Below, in pieces: positions 9,725 through 19,659 of a stretch of 37,985 nt of DNA. The notes under the pieces are model-generated. The model was not told the origin of the DNA. It did not search any database and worked only from the letters and a program-made list of their open reading frames with translations. This stretch comes from Alphaproteobacteria bacterium (lineage in GTDB: Bacteria; Pseudomonadota; Alphaproteobacteria; UBA9655), in NCBI GenBank assembly GCA_021731585.1, contig JAKFXB010000137.1, positions 1 through 37,985 on the forward strand. The letters are read 5' to 3'. Position numbers and translations under genes: made by a program. Every line of letters starts with the position of its first letter. Position 1 is the stretch's first letter.

Positions 9725-10501
9725 ATGAATGTAAAAATGTTTTTATACATGTATCTTTTTGTAAATATTTTTTTGGTAAATGTTTCTCTTGCGATAGAGA
9801 ATGAAAAAGAGATTAGAGAGATTCAAACCGCTATAAAAGCTTTAAGTCCAAGCCGTTCATTTGCTTATTATGATCTTCACCTCTCAGAGGACGAAAAAAG
9901 TACTGTAAATGCTCTCAAAATAAATAAAACAGACTCATATAATAATTATGGGAATCTAAATGTCTTAGAATCTGAAGTCAGGGAATTTGTTAAAGCCTTG
10001 GGCAAAGGAAATGAAACAGATGCTAAAGAAGTTGCTGGCCTCATCGTGAGACTTGTGAATGAGATTCTTCAAGCTTCGGGACGAGAAACAGCGTGGGTAG
10101 CTGTGCGCGCATTTACCCCGACTTCAGAATATGATGTGCCTCGCTGGCATACGGACGGTTATTATTTCGAACCTTATTCAGGAGATCCCTATAAGTTTGC
10201 TCTGACCCTAAAAGGACCCCCGACTTTATTTTATCGATTGCCTGATAATAAGAGAGAGGAATTTTATGCTTTATGGCGTAAGGGGACTGAGCAAAATGAC
10301 CATAATCGTCAAGCATTTGCAGATATGTTAGGGCGGTCTAAAGAAGCCATTTCCATTGCACAACCTTATCAGGGGGCTGTTTTTATTGTAGGCTCTCACA
10401 ATGCAGCTGTTCACTCGGAACCTCCCATTAAAGAAGAAAGGCTTTTCATATCTATTCTTCCAGGGAGTAGGACGCAAATCAAAGAGTGGGAGTCCAAGTA
10501 G
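9725..10501 (+). CDS. Secreted protein with a 2OG-Fe(II) oxygenase-like metal signature
   Basis: I do not recognise a named family for this 258-aa protein. Residues 1-23 form a clear signal peptide (hydrophobic, ending VSLA). The second half carries WHTDGYYF (H142, D144), then QGAVFIVGSHNAAVHSEP (H230) and EERLFISI (R239). H-x-D, a distal His and an Arg 9 residues later is the arrangement of the double-stranded beta-helix 2-oxoglutarate/Fe(II) dioxygenases. A secreted enzyme of this type is unusual since 2OG is cytoplasmic. The role is unknown; a metal-binding cupin without 2OG chemistry is the alternative. Confidence 0.6.
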   Translation: MNVKMFLYMYLFVNIFLVNVSLAIENEKEIREIQTAIKALSPSRSFAYYDLHLSEDEKSTVNALKINKTDSYNNYGNLNVLESEVREFVKALGKGNETDAKEVAGLIVRLVNEILQASGRETAWVAVRAFTPTSEYDVPRWHTDGYYFEPYSGDPYKFALTLKGPPTLFYRLPDNKREEFYALWRKGTEQNDHNRQAFADMLGRSKEAISIAQPYQGAVFIVGSHNAAVHSEPPIKEERLFISILPGSRTQIKEWESK

Positions 10502-10646
10502 GAGATCTAAAGTTTTCCCATATGGCCATCAATCCATTTGATTTTTCATGTATAGGTCCTGTTTTTTGATACTTACGCTTCTTATCTTGCGAGTTTGCTC
10601 AAGAATCTGTAGGATTCTTTCAAATAAAATAGTTTCAAGGTAAAAA

Positions 10647-12251
10647 ATGATTCAAGCGTTTCAAAGATTCTCTCAATCTCGGGTTGCCAAGGTTTTTCTC
10701 GCCATTGTGGCTTTAAGCTTTATGGCTTTTTTTGGAGGAGGAAGCTGGTTCCGTCCCCATGATCCCGATGCTGTTGTTGCAGAGGTAGGAGATCTTACTA
10801 TCGGGCGCTACGATTTCGCTGAGCGCGTTCAACAACAGATTCAGCGTCTCACAGCTGAGTCAGAAGGAAAAATCTCTCGAGAACAAATCCTTAACGCAGG
10901 CATCCCTCAAATGGTTTTAGGGCAAATGATTCAAGAAACTCTTTTGAACCTTGAAAGTAAGAATTTGGGGATTACAGTGAGCGATGAGGCTATTCGCGAA
11001 CAAATTCAATCTATTAAAGCCTTTCAAAACAAAAATGGTGTCTTTGATCGCAATGTGTTTACCCAAATTTTAAGATCCATGAATATATCAGAGGATGCCT
11101 TTATTGAAGAAGTTCGCGGAGAACTAACGCGCGAGCAATTGGCCGATGCGATTGTAGTCGGTAGCTACCTTCCTGATATGATGATAGATCGGCTCTTTGA
11201 AGCTCAATATCAATTCCGGCAGGCCTCGATGCTTTTAATTTCTCCCGCCGCCGTGCCCGTGCCCCCAACACCAAGTGATGCTGTTTTGGAAGCCTTTTAT
11301 AATGACAGTCAAAAAGAATTCAAAACCCCTGAATTAAGGACCCTTACAGTCTTTCTTATTGATCCAATCCAGCTCGTGGCAAATCTTCAAGTCACTGAAG
11401 ATGATATTCAATCTCTTTACGAAGCAAAAAAGAAAAGCTTTGATAATAAATCACTTACTGAAGTGAAACCCGCGATCATCGCAGAACTTCGAAAGGATAA
11501 AGCTAACGAAGCTGCCTTTAAACTCACCCAAGAATTGGATGATAAAATTGCGGGAGGCGCAACTCTGGAAGAACTTGCCCCAACGGTTCCGGGAGGAAAA
11601 CTTCTAAAGCTCGAGAGCGTCAGTCGTTTCGGCTTAGAAAAGGGAGACAACCCTTCTTCTCAACTTCCAAAAGATCAGGAATTAGCCCAGGAAATTTTGC
11701 AAGCTGGGTTTGCCTTGGATGAAGCTTCCGATACGCCCTTTACTCAAACCAAAGCCGGCGATTATTACATGGTTCGCGTGGACAAAGTATTTCCTCCCTC
11801 TCTTCCCGTATTTGCTGAAATCAAAGACCGAGTTTTGAAGTTATGGATCAAATATGAGCAATATAAAGAAGCTCAAAGCAAAGCCGAAGGGTACGTTCAA
11901 ATCTTTAATAAAGGAGATCGGAAGGCAGCATCCATGATGACGCCTCTTCCTCAGTTGTCCCTTTCTGAAGCTTCTCCAAATGTGGCTGATGAGGTTAAAA
12001 ATGTTGTTTTTTCCTTAAGACCTCAAGGTACAGGCTTAGCCCAGACAAAAGAGGGCTTTGCGGTTGTCACATTGAATCAAATCACCTCGCCAACTGCACA
12101 AGTGAAGGGAAAGAATCTTGCTGGCTTTAAAGAAAAACTTTTAGAACAGTACAAAAACGATCTTTTCCTGGGATATGTTAATGCCTTAAGAGTTCGCTAT
12201 CCTGTTAAAGTCAATTCAGCGGCGATCAAAGCTTTATTTCCTAAAGAATAA
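10647..12251 (+). CDS. PpiD/SurA-like periplasmic folding factor (SurA N-terminal domain)
   Basis: Membrane-anchored periplasmic chaperone with predicted peptidyl-prolyl isomerase fold. Over 534 aa: one N-terminal membrane helix (VFLAIVALSFMAFFGGG), then the SurA-type helical domain with VAEVGDLTIGRYDFAERVQQ and GIPQMVLGQMIQETLL, then a degenerate PPIase region at about 230-400. The order matches PpiD. Start supported by AAGG 7 nt upstream. PpiD works at the Sec translocon on newly exported proteins, which fits the many exported proteins encoded nearby (inference). Confidence 0.88.
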   Translation: MIQAFQRFSQSRVAKVFLAIVALSFMAFFGGGSWFRPHDPDAVVAEVGDLTIGRYDFAERVQQQIQRLTAESEGKISREQILNAGIPQMVLGQMIQETLLNLESKNLGITVSDEAIREQIQSIKAFQNKNGVFDRNVFTQILRSMNISEDAFIEEVRGELTREQLADAIVVGSYLPDMMIDRLFEAQYQFRQASMLLISPAAVPVPPTPSDAVLEAFYNDSQKEFKTPELRTLTVFLIDPIQLVANLQVTEDDIQSLYEAKKKSFDNKSLTEVKPAIIAELRKDKANEAAFKLTQELDDKIAGGATLEELAPTVPGGKLLKLESVSRFGLEKGDNPSSQLPKDQELAQEILQAGFALDEASDTPFTQTKAGDYYMVRVDKVFPPSLPVFAEIKDRVLKLWIKYEQYKEAQSKAEGYVQIFNKGDRKAASMMTPLPQLSLSEASPNVADEVKNVVFSLRPQGTGLAQTKEGFAVVTLNQITSPTAQVKGKNLAGFKEKLLEQYKNDLFLGYVNALRVRYPVKVNSAAIKALFPKE

Positions 12252-12328
12252 AGCTTTTATTTGAAAAATCCCCTGTTTTTGGCAAAGAAGGTTCCTATAT
12301 TATAGATTATTCATCCTTATAGGGCTCT

Positions 12329-13318
12329 ATGATACAAAGTCGTTTTTTATATTTTGTCGTTTGCGTTGCTCTTCTTTTTTATGGAGGAAAGGTTTTCTGG
12401 CAAAAAACTTCCTTCTCCCCTTTGAAGGTGATGGAGATCTCTTATGCCCATCAGCAAAATCTCACAGGAAAAGGCCTTGTTGTCGCTGTCCTTGATGAAG
12501 GGTTTGATGCGTCCCATGCCGCTTTAAAGCCGCAATTAAGTCCTTATCGATATAACACAGCAAATCTAAGAAGTGACGTCTCGGAAACCGTTGTGTTTAA
12601 CAAGGGCTCCTTTGGATTTGAGAGTCATGGAACCCATGTTGCAGGCATTATTGCGAACGTGGCTCCCGATGCCAAGATTATCCCCATTAAAGTTCAGGGA
12701 TTTGATGGAGACCAAGATTTTGTAAAAGCTCTCCAAATTGCTTCAAAAAGTCCCGCTCATATCGTTAACATTTCCTTGCGTTTAAGCCACACGGGACGCG
12801 AGTTAAGTCCTAACGTTTACGCAGCTCTGCTAAAGCTGGCTCAAAGCGGGAAAATTATTGTGATTGCAGCAGGAAATGAGGGGGTGTCTCTTATGAAAAA
12901 CGCTTATACCGCAAGCCTTGTTCAGCTCTCCCATGATCCAGAAATGCAAGGACGCCTTATTTTAGCAGGTGCTCTCTCCTATAAAAATGGAAGTGAATAC
13001 TTAGCTGACTTTAGCAATTTTCCTGGAAATAGTTCCTATGGAACTTCACAAACTTATTTTATTACAGCTCCTGGAGAAGACATTCTTTCAACCATTACAG
13101 GTGGCTATTTCGGAGAAAAATCCGGCACCTCAATGGCAGCTCCTATGGTTGTTGGGGCTTTATGTCTTTTAATGCAGGCTTTTCCTGAATCTACTCCTGA
13201 AAATGTAGCTCGCCTTCTATTGATATCAACACGAAAAGTGTCTCTAAACGGCCTTCCCCTGTCCTCAAAAATTTTTGGCAGAGGAATTGTAGACCTTAAG
13301 GCAGCTCTTACTCAATAA
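12329..13318 (+). CDS. Subtilisin-like serine protease (S8), membrane-anchored or secreted
   Basis: Complete catalytic triad over 329 aa: D56 in VAVLDEGFD, H100 in ESHGTHVAGI, S268 in GTSMAAPMV, with oxyanion Asn183 in AAGNEG. Residues 5-22 are hydrophobic and act as signal peptide or anchor. There is no long pro-domain, since the catalytic domain starts within 50 residues, so it is a small S8 protease. It sits between the PpiD-like chaperone and the Pcm-like methyltransferase; a role in envelope protein turnover or toward a host is possible but not shown. Confidence 0.93.
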   Translation: MIQSRFLYFVVCVALLFYGGKVFWQKTSFSPLKVMEISYAHQQNLTGKGLVVAVLDEGFDASHAALKPQLSPYRYNTANLRSDVSETVVFNKGSFGFESHGTHVAGIIANVAPDAKIIPIKVQGFDGDQDFVKALQIASKSPAHIVNISLRLSHTGRELSPNVYAALLKLAQSGKIIVIAAGNEGVSLMKNAYTASLVQLSHDPEMQGRLILAGALSYKNGSEYLADFSNFPGNSSYGTSQTYFITAPGEDILSTITGGYFGEKSGTSMAAPMVVGALCLLMQAFPESTPENVARLLLISTRKVSLNGLPLSSKIFGRGIVDLKAALTQ

Positions 13319-13398
13319 TTTTCTAAAAAATACGCCCCCTTGATTTTTCCTCCTAGAAAAAGTAGACCCTTATATAAATAAAGGGAAAATAAGATTTT

Positions 13399-14055
13399 AT
13401 GTCTGATTTTGCACTCATGCGCCAAAACATGGTGAACGGCCAAATCCTCCCCGAAGGGGTAATCCATACCCTTGTGCTAGAGGCCTTTTTAAAGGTGCCA
13501 AAAGAAGCATTTGTTCCACGACAACTCTCACATGTTGCCTATATGGATGAAAATTTCCCCCTTAGCGCTAACCGTGTTTTATTAAGACCTGCCACCTTAG
13601 CAAGGCTTTTGCAAGCTTTAAACCCCTCTCAAGGGGATAAAATCCTTTATATTGCCTGCGGATCTGGTTATGGGCCTGCTCTTTTAAATGACATGGGAGC
13701 ACGTGTTGTGGCTCTGGAATCTGAGTCATCCCTCTCCCAAGAGGCTGAACGCGTTATTCAAGAGCTGAACCTGCCCTCAATTGAAATTGTTTTAGGCCCT
13801 CTTGAGGAAGGCTGGGAGGCGAAAGCCCCTTATGATAAGATACTCATTGAAGGAAGTATTGAATTTGTCCCCGAGACTCTTGTGAAACAATTAAAGGATG
13901 GCGGCATCATTGCAACTCTTAAACGGACAAAAGAAGGAAGCGTAAAAGCCTTTCTCTACATAAAGGAAGGCCCCACATTTACGGAAATTTGTCTCTTTGA
14001 TGCCTTTGCGCCACTCCTTAAAGTTTTTAAAAAAGAGAAGCCTTTCATTTTTTAG
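13399..14055 (+). CDS. Protein-L-isoaspartate O-methyltransferase-like protein
   Basis: Class I SAM-dependent methyltransferase of the Pcm family as found in front of tolC in Alphaproteobacteria. Seen over 218 aa: MRQNMVNGQILPEGV, VPKEAFVP, and motif I as YIACGSGYG where canonical Pcm has a Gly-x-Gly-Ser-Gly-Tyr core; the first Gly is Ala here. Repair of isoaspartate is the family role, but these alphaproteobacterial members diverge and the substrate may differ. It is followed 58 nt later by the TolC-like gene in the same direction. Confidence 0.85.
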   Translation: MSDFALMRQNMVNGQILPEGVIHTLVLEAFLKVPKEAFVPRQLSHVAYMDENFPLSANRVLLRPATLARLLQALNPSQGDKILYIACGSGYGPALLNDMGARVVALESESSLSQEAERVIQELNLPSIEIVLGPLEEGWEAKAPYDKILIEGSIEFVPETLVKQLKDGGIIATLKRTKEGSVKAFLYIKEGPTFTEICLFDAFAPLLKVFKKEKPFIF

Positions 14056-14113
14056 TGAAAAACACTACAACTCGGTGTATGGTAAACTTAATTATCATAG
14101 AATGATTTAATAG

Positions 14114-15574
14114 ATGAGCATGCCACATTGTAAAATACTAAAGTTCGCTTTGGCGCTAACTTCTACCACTTTGTTTACGTTGCCGTGTTTTGCGGCAACT
14201 GAAACGAATGATATTCAAGCAGAAGATCTTGCGGCCCTGGCTTCCATCCAAGAAACGATGGAAATGGCTTATATGCAAAATGCTGATCTTGATGCAGCGC
14301 GTGCAGGCCTTCGGGCACAAGATGAAGATGTTTCCCAAGCTAATGCGGACTGGAGGCCAAGTGTGTCGGTTCAAGGCACACAACAAATTGCTCAAAAATA
14401 TCCTATTGGACCCGGAGGAAGAACGCACGGTAGCCAAACCCAATATACAGCCAGAATCGCTCAAAACATTTATCATGGTGGTAAGACGGAGGCGACAATT
14501 TCCCAACAGGAAAGCTTAGTTCTTCAGGGAAGAGCTACCCTTTTTGATAAGGAACAAGCAACCATTTTAACAGCTATTCAAGATCATACAGAAGTTCTTA
14601 AAAATGAAGCCATTGTTAATTATCGAAAACAGAATGAAGAGGCTTATAGGAAAATACAAGAATTTGCTCAAGCTCGGTTTGAAGTTGGCCTTGGAAGTCG
14701 CACTGAGGTTGAAGCAGCTAAAGGCGACTATGAAAGCGCGAGAGGTGATTTAGAGAATGCCATTCGAGACCTTGATATTGCAAAGGCTACTTATACAAAA
14801 GATATAGGAAGCCCCCCAAAAAAGCTTGCAGCTGCTAATGTCATTGTCCCCCTCCCGAATAAATATGAGCATGTTCTTGAAATAGCCAAGGCTCATAACC
14901 CAACTATACTCACAGCAAGATATGCCCTTGAAGCTGCTCAGTATGTCGTTGACATTCAAATCGCAGATCTTTTACCCGTTGTTGATGTGGAAGGAACAGC
15001 AGGTAACAATCGTAGTGTTAACTCATTTACTTCTGGAGGAGTGGGAACTAGAAAATCTACAAATTTAGGGTTTCAAACATTGGTTAATGTGCCTATTTAT
15101 GATAAAGGCCTTCCTAACTCTCGAATTCGGCAAGCTTACCAAACAGTTGCACAACAAAAGGTTAATTTAGTTGGAGCCCAACGTAACGTTATTCTAGCTG
15201 TGCGCACCGCTTGGGACAACCTTATCGCAGCTCGAGAAAGCCTTAAAAGCTTTTTAGCTTCAGTAAAAGCTCAAGAATTGGCTGTGGAGGGAGCTTATGA
15301 AGAAGTCAGCGTTGGTACAAAAACGATTATCGATGTGCTTCAGATTGAAGAACGTCTTATAACCGCCCAAATACAATTAGCAACGGCTCAACAAGCTCTT
15401 ATCGTTGCAGGATATCAAATCTTGCAAGCCATGGGGCGTTTAACAGCTCGTGACTTGCGCTTAAATGTGAAATACTATGACCCAGATGCTTATTACAATG
15501 AGTATAAGGATGCTTGGATTCAATTCTGGCAAGGAAAAGACTGGCGATATGTAAAAGATGGTGATTACCAATGA
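14114..15574 (+). CDS. tolC: TolC-family outer-membrane efflux channel
   Basis: Outer-membrane exit duct for type I secretion or RND efflux. Over 486 aa: a signal peptide (to about residue 28, ending PCFAA), then two repeats of the OEP family with long coiled helices, e.g. FAQARFEVGLGSRTEVEAAK in the first half and AYEEVSVGTKTIIDVLQIEE in the second. This double repeat is diagnostic. Its stop overlaps the next start as ATGA. Partner pump or fusion proteins are not in the window. Confidence 0.93.
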   Translation: MSMPHCKILKFALALTSTTLFTLPCFAATETNDIQAEDLAALASIQETMEMAYMQNADLDAARAGLRAQDEDVSQANADWRPSVSVQGTQQIAQKYPIGPGGRTHGSQTQYTARIAQNIYHGGKTEATISQQESLVLQGRATLFDKEQATILTAIQDHTEVLKNEAIVNYRKQNEEAYRKIQEFAQARFEVGLGSRTEVEAAKGDYESARGDLENAIRDLDIAKATYTKDIGSPPKKLAAANVIVPLPNKYEHVLEIAKAHNPTILTARYALEAAQYVVDIQIADLLPVVDVEGTAGNNRSVNSFTSGGVGTRKSTNLGFQTLVNVPIYDKGLPNSRIRQAYQTVAQQKVNLVGAQRNVILAVRTAWDNLIAARESLKSFLASVKAQELAVEGAYEEVSVGTKTIIDVLQIEERLITAQIQLATAQQALIVAGYQILQAMGRLTARDLRLNVKYYDPDAYYNEYKDAWIQFWQGKDWRYVKDGDYQ

Positions 15575-16101
15575 CGACAGAAAATAACCTCTCTGAAAAC
15601 ATCTCTGAGCCTTCCATGGATGAAATCCTAGCGTCTATTCGTCAGATTATTGAGACAGATCTCCCAGAAATTCGAAATGAAGACGAAAATTCGATTTTAG
15701 ATCTTACATGTCTTTTGCCTGAAGAAAATCAACCCGTAAAGCCGCTGGGAAGTCATTACAACTCCTTGTCTGAAGAGGAAGATGTTCTCACTTTAAAGGA
15801 TCCCTTGAATGATTCTTTTATATCGCCAAAAACAATTGATGAAACGGTGGAAGCTTTTGAGTCTCTCCGCAAATTAGCCCAGGAAAACCCACCAATGCCT
15901 GCAAAACGCGCCCCTGAAGAAGTTGGGAGTCAAACGATTGAAAACCTAACAAAAGAAATCCTCAAGCCTCTTTTAAAGGAATGGCTTGATGTGAATTTAC
16001 CTAAAATCGTGCGCTCCATCGTCAGTGAGCAAGTTGAAAAAATTATGAACAAAGAGTCATTTTCTCAATCTAATTCCGCCTCACAACGAGGCCATTATTA
16101 G
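15571..16101 (+). CDS. DUF2497 / PopZ-like polar organising protein
   Basis: 176 aa with the two conserved ends of this alphaproteobacterial family: SEPSMDEILASIRQIIETD at residues 13-31 and LKPLLKEWLDVNLPKIVRSI near the C-terminus. The middle is acidic and variable, as in PopZ, which assembles a polar matrix and anchors the chromosome origin in Caulobacter. Start overlaps the tolC-like stop (ATGA), so translation is coupled. Position between tolC and valS is the usual alphaproteobacterial one. Confidence 0.88.
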   Translation: MTTENNLSENISEPSMDEILASIRQIIETDLPEIRNEDENSILDLTCLLPEENQPVKPLGSHYNSLSEEEDVLTLKDPLNDSFISPKTIDETVEAFESLRKLAQENPPMPAKRAPEEVGSQTIENLTKEILKPLLKEWLDVNLPKIVRSIVSEQVEKIMNKESFSQSNSASQRGHY

Positions 16102-16134
16102 TTCCATACCTTAAATGTAATAGTTGATAAACTC

Positions 16135-18786
16135 ATGCTAGATAAAACTTTTGTACCTTCCCACTTTGAAGAAAAAATCTACACCGCTTGGGAAGACTCT
16201 AAACTCGGTATGGCAGGTCTTCGACCGCAAGCAGCCTCTTATACAATTATGATGCCCCCTCCCAATATCACGGGAAGTCTTCATATGGGTCATGCTTTTA
16301 CTTTTACTCTTCAAGATATGCTTATCCGTTATTATCGTATGAAGGGACGAGACGTTTTGTGGCAGCCAGGCACGGATCACGCCAGTATTTCGACTCAAAT
16401 GGTTGTAGAAAAACAGCTCGATCAACAAAATATTTCACGTCATACCTTGGGTCGAGAAAAATTTATTGAGCGGGTGTGGGAGTGGAAAGTTGAATCAGGA
16501 GGAATGATCGCCCATCAACTTCGTCGCCTTGGCGCTCTTCCTGACTGGAGTCGGGAACGTTTTACTCTTGATGAAGGTTTAAGTGCCGCCGTCCGCCATG
16601 TGTTTGTTGAGCTTTATCGAGAGGGACTTATCTATAGAGACAAGCGTCTTATCAATTGGGATCCCAAACTTCAAACAGCCATTTCTGATGTGGAGGTAGA
16701 AAACCTCCCCCTAAAAAGTGCTATGTACTACTTTCAGTATCCTCTTGAGGATAAAAAGGGACAGTTCATCACCATCGCAACCAGTCGTCCTGAAACTGTG
16801 TTTGGTGACGTTGCTATTGCAGTTCATCCTGAAGATGAAAGATATCAACATCTAATTGGATCCTTCGTACTGCACCCCCTAACCAATGCCCGTCTTCCGA
16901 TTATTGGTGATATCCATGCAGACCCGGAAAAGTTCACGGGAGCTGTTAAAATAACCCCAGCTCATGATTTTAACGACTTTGAAGTGGGACGCCGTCATAA
17001 CCTTCCTCTCCTCAATATCTTAAATAAAGAAGCCTGTCTTAATGAAAATGTTCCTCCCTCTTATCAAGGGTTGGATCGATTTAAAGCCCGAAAAAAAGTG
17101 GTTGAGGATATCACTGAGCGCGGACTTTTTGAAAAGGAAGAGCCCACAGAAATTCCAACGCCTCACGGAGAAAAATCAGGGGTCATCATTGAGCCCTGGC
17201 TGATGGACCAATGGTACGTTGATGCCAAAACCCTAGCTCAACCCGCGCTTAAGGCCGTTGAAAGCGGAAAAACAAAGTTTGTTCCCCAGTACTGGGAAAA
17301 TACCTATTTTGAATGGCTTCGAAATATTCAGCCGTGGTGCATTTCTCGCCAATTATGGTGGGGCCATCGAATTCCTGTTTGGTATGGACCTGATGACAAG
17401 CCTTTTATAGCTCTGACTGAAGAGGATGCCCTTAGAGACGCTGCCCACTTCTATAAAAAAGAGGTACCTTTAACCCAAGATAATGACGTTCTTGATACAT
17501 GGTTTTCTTCAGCCCTTTGGCCTTTTTCAACCTTAGGATGGCCCGAGGAAACCGAAGCCTTCAAGCGGTACTATCCGACCGACGTTTTAATTACAGGCCA
17601 TGACATTATCTTTTTCTGGGTCGCCCGTATGATGATGATGGGCCTCCACTTTACAAAAGAAGTTCCCTTTAAGACCGTTTACATCAATGCCCTTGTGCGA
17701 GATGAAAAAGGACAAAAAATGTCCAAAACAAAAGGAAACGTTGTGGATCCTCTGATCCTTATGGATGAGTATGGAGCCGATGCCTTAAGATTTACCCTCG
17801 CCTCTTTGGCCGCTCCAGGGCGGGACGTTAAATTTTCCAAATCTCAAGTGGAAGGCTATCGAAATTTCGCAACAAAGCTTTGGAATGCGGCGCGTTTTGC
17901 CGAAATGAATGAGTGCCTTTTTGATCCTGAATACACAACTACAAACCTTGAAGTCCCCATCAACCAATGGATTGTGGATGAAATGGCTTTCCTTTCTGCG
18001 GACCTGAGTGAAGCTATTGAGTCCTATAAATTTAACGAGGCGGGCCACCTTCTTTATCATTTTGTCTGGGGCACTTTTTGTGATTGGTACTTGGAATTTT
18101 GTAAACCAAAATTTGAGGGTACAGACAAAGAGAAAGCTGAGACGCAAAAAACCATGGCTTGGGTTTTTGATCATATTTTGCGGCTTTTGCACCCCTTTAT
18201 GCCGTACCTTTCGGAAGTTCTTTGGGAGAATTTGCACCCTCAAGGTGGCCTTCTCATGGGCGCGTCCTGGCCAGAGAAATTAGAGACAAATTATAAAGGG
18301 AAAGCCGAGGACATTACTTGGCTTATTCAAGTTATTTCTGAAGTGCGCAGCATTCGTGCAGAAATGAACATTCCTCCAGGCCCTCTGCTTTCTTTAAGTT
18401 TTTATGATGCCAGTCCGGAAACCCATCGACGCCTTCGAGAACATGAAGATCTTCTTTTAAAGCTAGCGCGTCTCAAAGATATCAAAGCCTTCTCTGAATC
18501 CCTCAAACCGGAGGAGGCCAAGGGAGCCGCGCAAGACATTATTGCTGAGGCCACCCTCCTGATCCCCCTTGCAGGAGCGATTGACGTTCAAGCAGAAAAA
18601 GAAAGGCTAGAGCGAGAACTTCAGAAAGTAGCCACAGAAATTAAAGAGATCGAGAAAAAGCTTTCCAACAAAGAATTTACAGCCCGCGCGCCGAAAGAAA
18701 TTGTTGACGTGCAGAAAAAAAGAATCGAATCAGCCCAGCTTGCAAGTCAAAAGCTTGAGCAAGCCTTACACCGTTTGGGGGCTTAA
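16135..18786 (+). CDS. valS: Valyl-tRNA synthetase
   Basis: Charges tRNA-Val. The 883-aa protein has the class I signature PPPNITGSLHMGHAF (HIGH box) near residue 41, an editing domain with TSRPETVFGDVAIAVHP, the KMSKS box as KMSKTKGNVVDP, an anticodon-binding domain, and a C-terminal coiled coil (AEKERLERELQKVATEIKEI). Full length and intact. It ends 4 nt before the stop of the convergent kdsB. Confidence 0.98.
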   Translation: MLDKTFVPSHFEEKIYTAWEDSKLGMAGLRPQAASYTIMMPPPNITGSLHMGHAFTFTLQDMLIRYYRMKGRDVLWQPGTDHASISTQMVVEKQLDQQNISRHTLGREKFIERVWEWKVESGGMIAHQLRRLGALPDWSRERFTLDEGLSAAVRHVFVELYREGLIYRDKRLINWDPKLQTAISDVEVENLPLKSAMYYFQYPLEDKKGQFITIATSRPETVFGDVAIAVHPEDERYQHLIGSFVLHPLTNARLPIIGDIHADPEKFTGAVKITPAHDFNDFEVGRRHNLPLLNILNKEACLNENVPPSYQGLDRFKARKKVVEDITERGLFEKEEPTEIPTPHGEKSGVIIEPWLMDQWYVDAKTLAQPALKAVESGKTKFVPQYWENTYFEWLRNIQPWCISRQLWWGHRIPVWYGPDDKPFIALTEEDALRDAAHFYKKEVPLTQDNDVLDTWFSSALWPFSTLGWPEETEAFKRYYPTDVLITGHDIIFFWVARMMMMGLHFTKEVPFKTVYINALVRDEKGQKMSKTKGNVVDPLILMDEYGADALRFTLASLAAPGRDVKFSKSQVEGYRNFATKLWNAARFAEMNECLFDPEYTTTNLEVPINQWIVDEMAFLSADLSEAIESYKFNEAGHLLYHFVWGTFCDWYLEFCKPKFEGTDKEKAETQKTMAWVFDHILRLLHPFMPYLSEVLWENLHPQGGLLMGASWPEKLETNYKGKAEDITWLIQVISEVRSIRAEMNIPPGPLLSLSFYDASPETHRRLREHEDLLLKLARLKDIKAFSESLKPEEAKGAAQDIIAEATLLIPLAGAIDVQAEKERLERELQKVATEIKEIEKKLSNKEFTARAPKEIVDVQKKRIESAQLASQKLEQALHRLGA

Positions 18787-18790
18787 ATTT

Positions 18791-19546
18791 TTAGCGGGTA
18801 TAACCCTCTCCAATAACGCGGATGGCTTTTTCAAGGTCCGCTTGGGTATCCACTCCAAAAGGGGCCTCTGTATCCACGATTTTCACATCAATGCGCATGT
18901 CATGGGCAAGAGCCCGAAGTTGCTCAAGCTTTTCGCGCACCTCTAAGGGATTTATGGGGAGGCTCACAAACTTATTTAACGCTTGCCGTCTGAAGGCGTA
19001 AAGACCGATGTGATGATAATGTGCTCCTTCACCAGAAGGGATAAGATTACGACTAAAATAAAGAGCGCGTCCTATCATCCTGTCATCATGCATTGAGAGA
19101 GCAATTTTAACCGTCCCAGGATCAGTTAATTCACGGGGATCTTTAATGGGGGTCCCAAGGGTTGTGATATCTACAGCTGGATCCACAAAAGGATCCAAAG
19201 AATGGCGAATAATGGAAGGGTCTAGAGTGGGGAGATCTCCTTGAATATTGATCACAAAAGGAAATTTTTCATCTGAATCGTAAAGATCGGCAGCCGCTTT
19301 CACCCGATCCGTTCCTGAAGCTAACGAAGGGTTAGTCAAAACAGCCTCTCCCCCAAAGGAATGAACAACTTTGACTATTTCTTCATCTCCACAAGCCACC
19401 ACCACAGGGCCAATACCGGCCTCAACCGCCTTTTCCCAAACATGGATAATCATGGGCTTTCCCCATATATCTGCCAAAGGCTTATTCGGAAGACGCGTTG
19501 CAGCCAGACGGGCAGGAATCACAACCAGTGTATTTTGTTGGGCCAT
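18791..19546 (-). CDS. kdsB: CMP-KDO synthetase (3-deoxy-manno-octulosonate cytidylyltransferase)
   Basis: Activates KDO with CTP for lipopolysaccharide inner-core synthesis, so the organism probably makes KDO-containing LPS. Seen: VVIPARLAATRLPNKPLADI at the N-terminus, FVINIQGDLPTLDP, YYHHIGLYAFRR-like segment (AHYHHIGLYAFRR), and the C-terminal GVDTQADLEKA. The frame opens with a GTG at 19573, but ATG 19546 (251 aa) puts the start at the usual distance from the VVIPARL motif. Confidence 0.96.
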   Translation of the reverse strand: MAQQNTLVVIPARLAATRLPNKPLADIWGKPMIIHVWEKAVEAGIGPVVVACGDEEIVKVVHSFGGEAVLTNPSLASGTDRVKAAADLYDSDEKFPFVINIQGDLPTLDPSIIRHSLDPFVDPAVDITTLGTPIKDPRELTDPGTVKIALSMHDDRMIGRALYFSRNLIPSGEGAHYHHIGLYAFRRQALNKFVSLPINPLEVREKLEQLRALAHDMRIDVKIVDTEAPFGVDTQADLEKAIRVIGEGYTR

Positions 19547-19659
19547 ATTTTGATATTTCCTCAGTGAGTTCACAAGAAAACACTGCCAAATTTTGGAGGA
19601 AGAAACAATATAAAAAATGTTTCTCTACGGTTCTATAAGAAGCACGCTCAGCTTACCTC

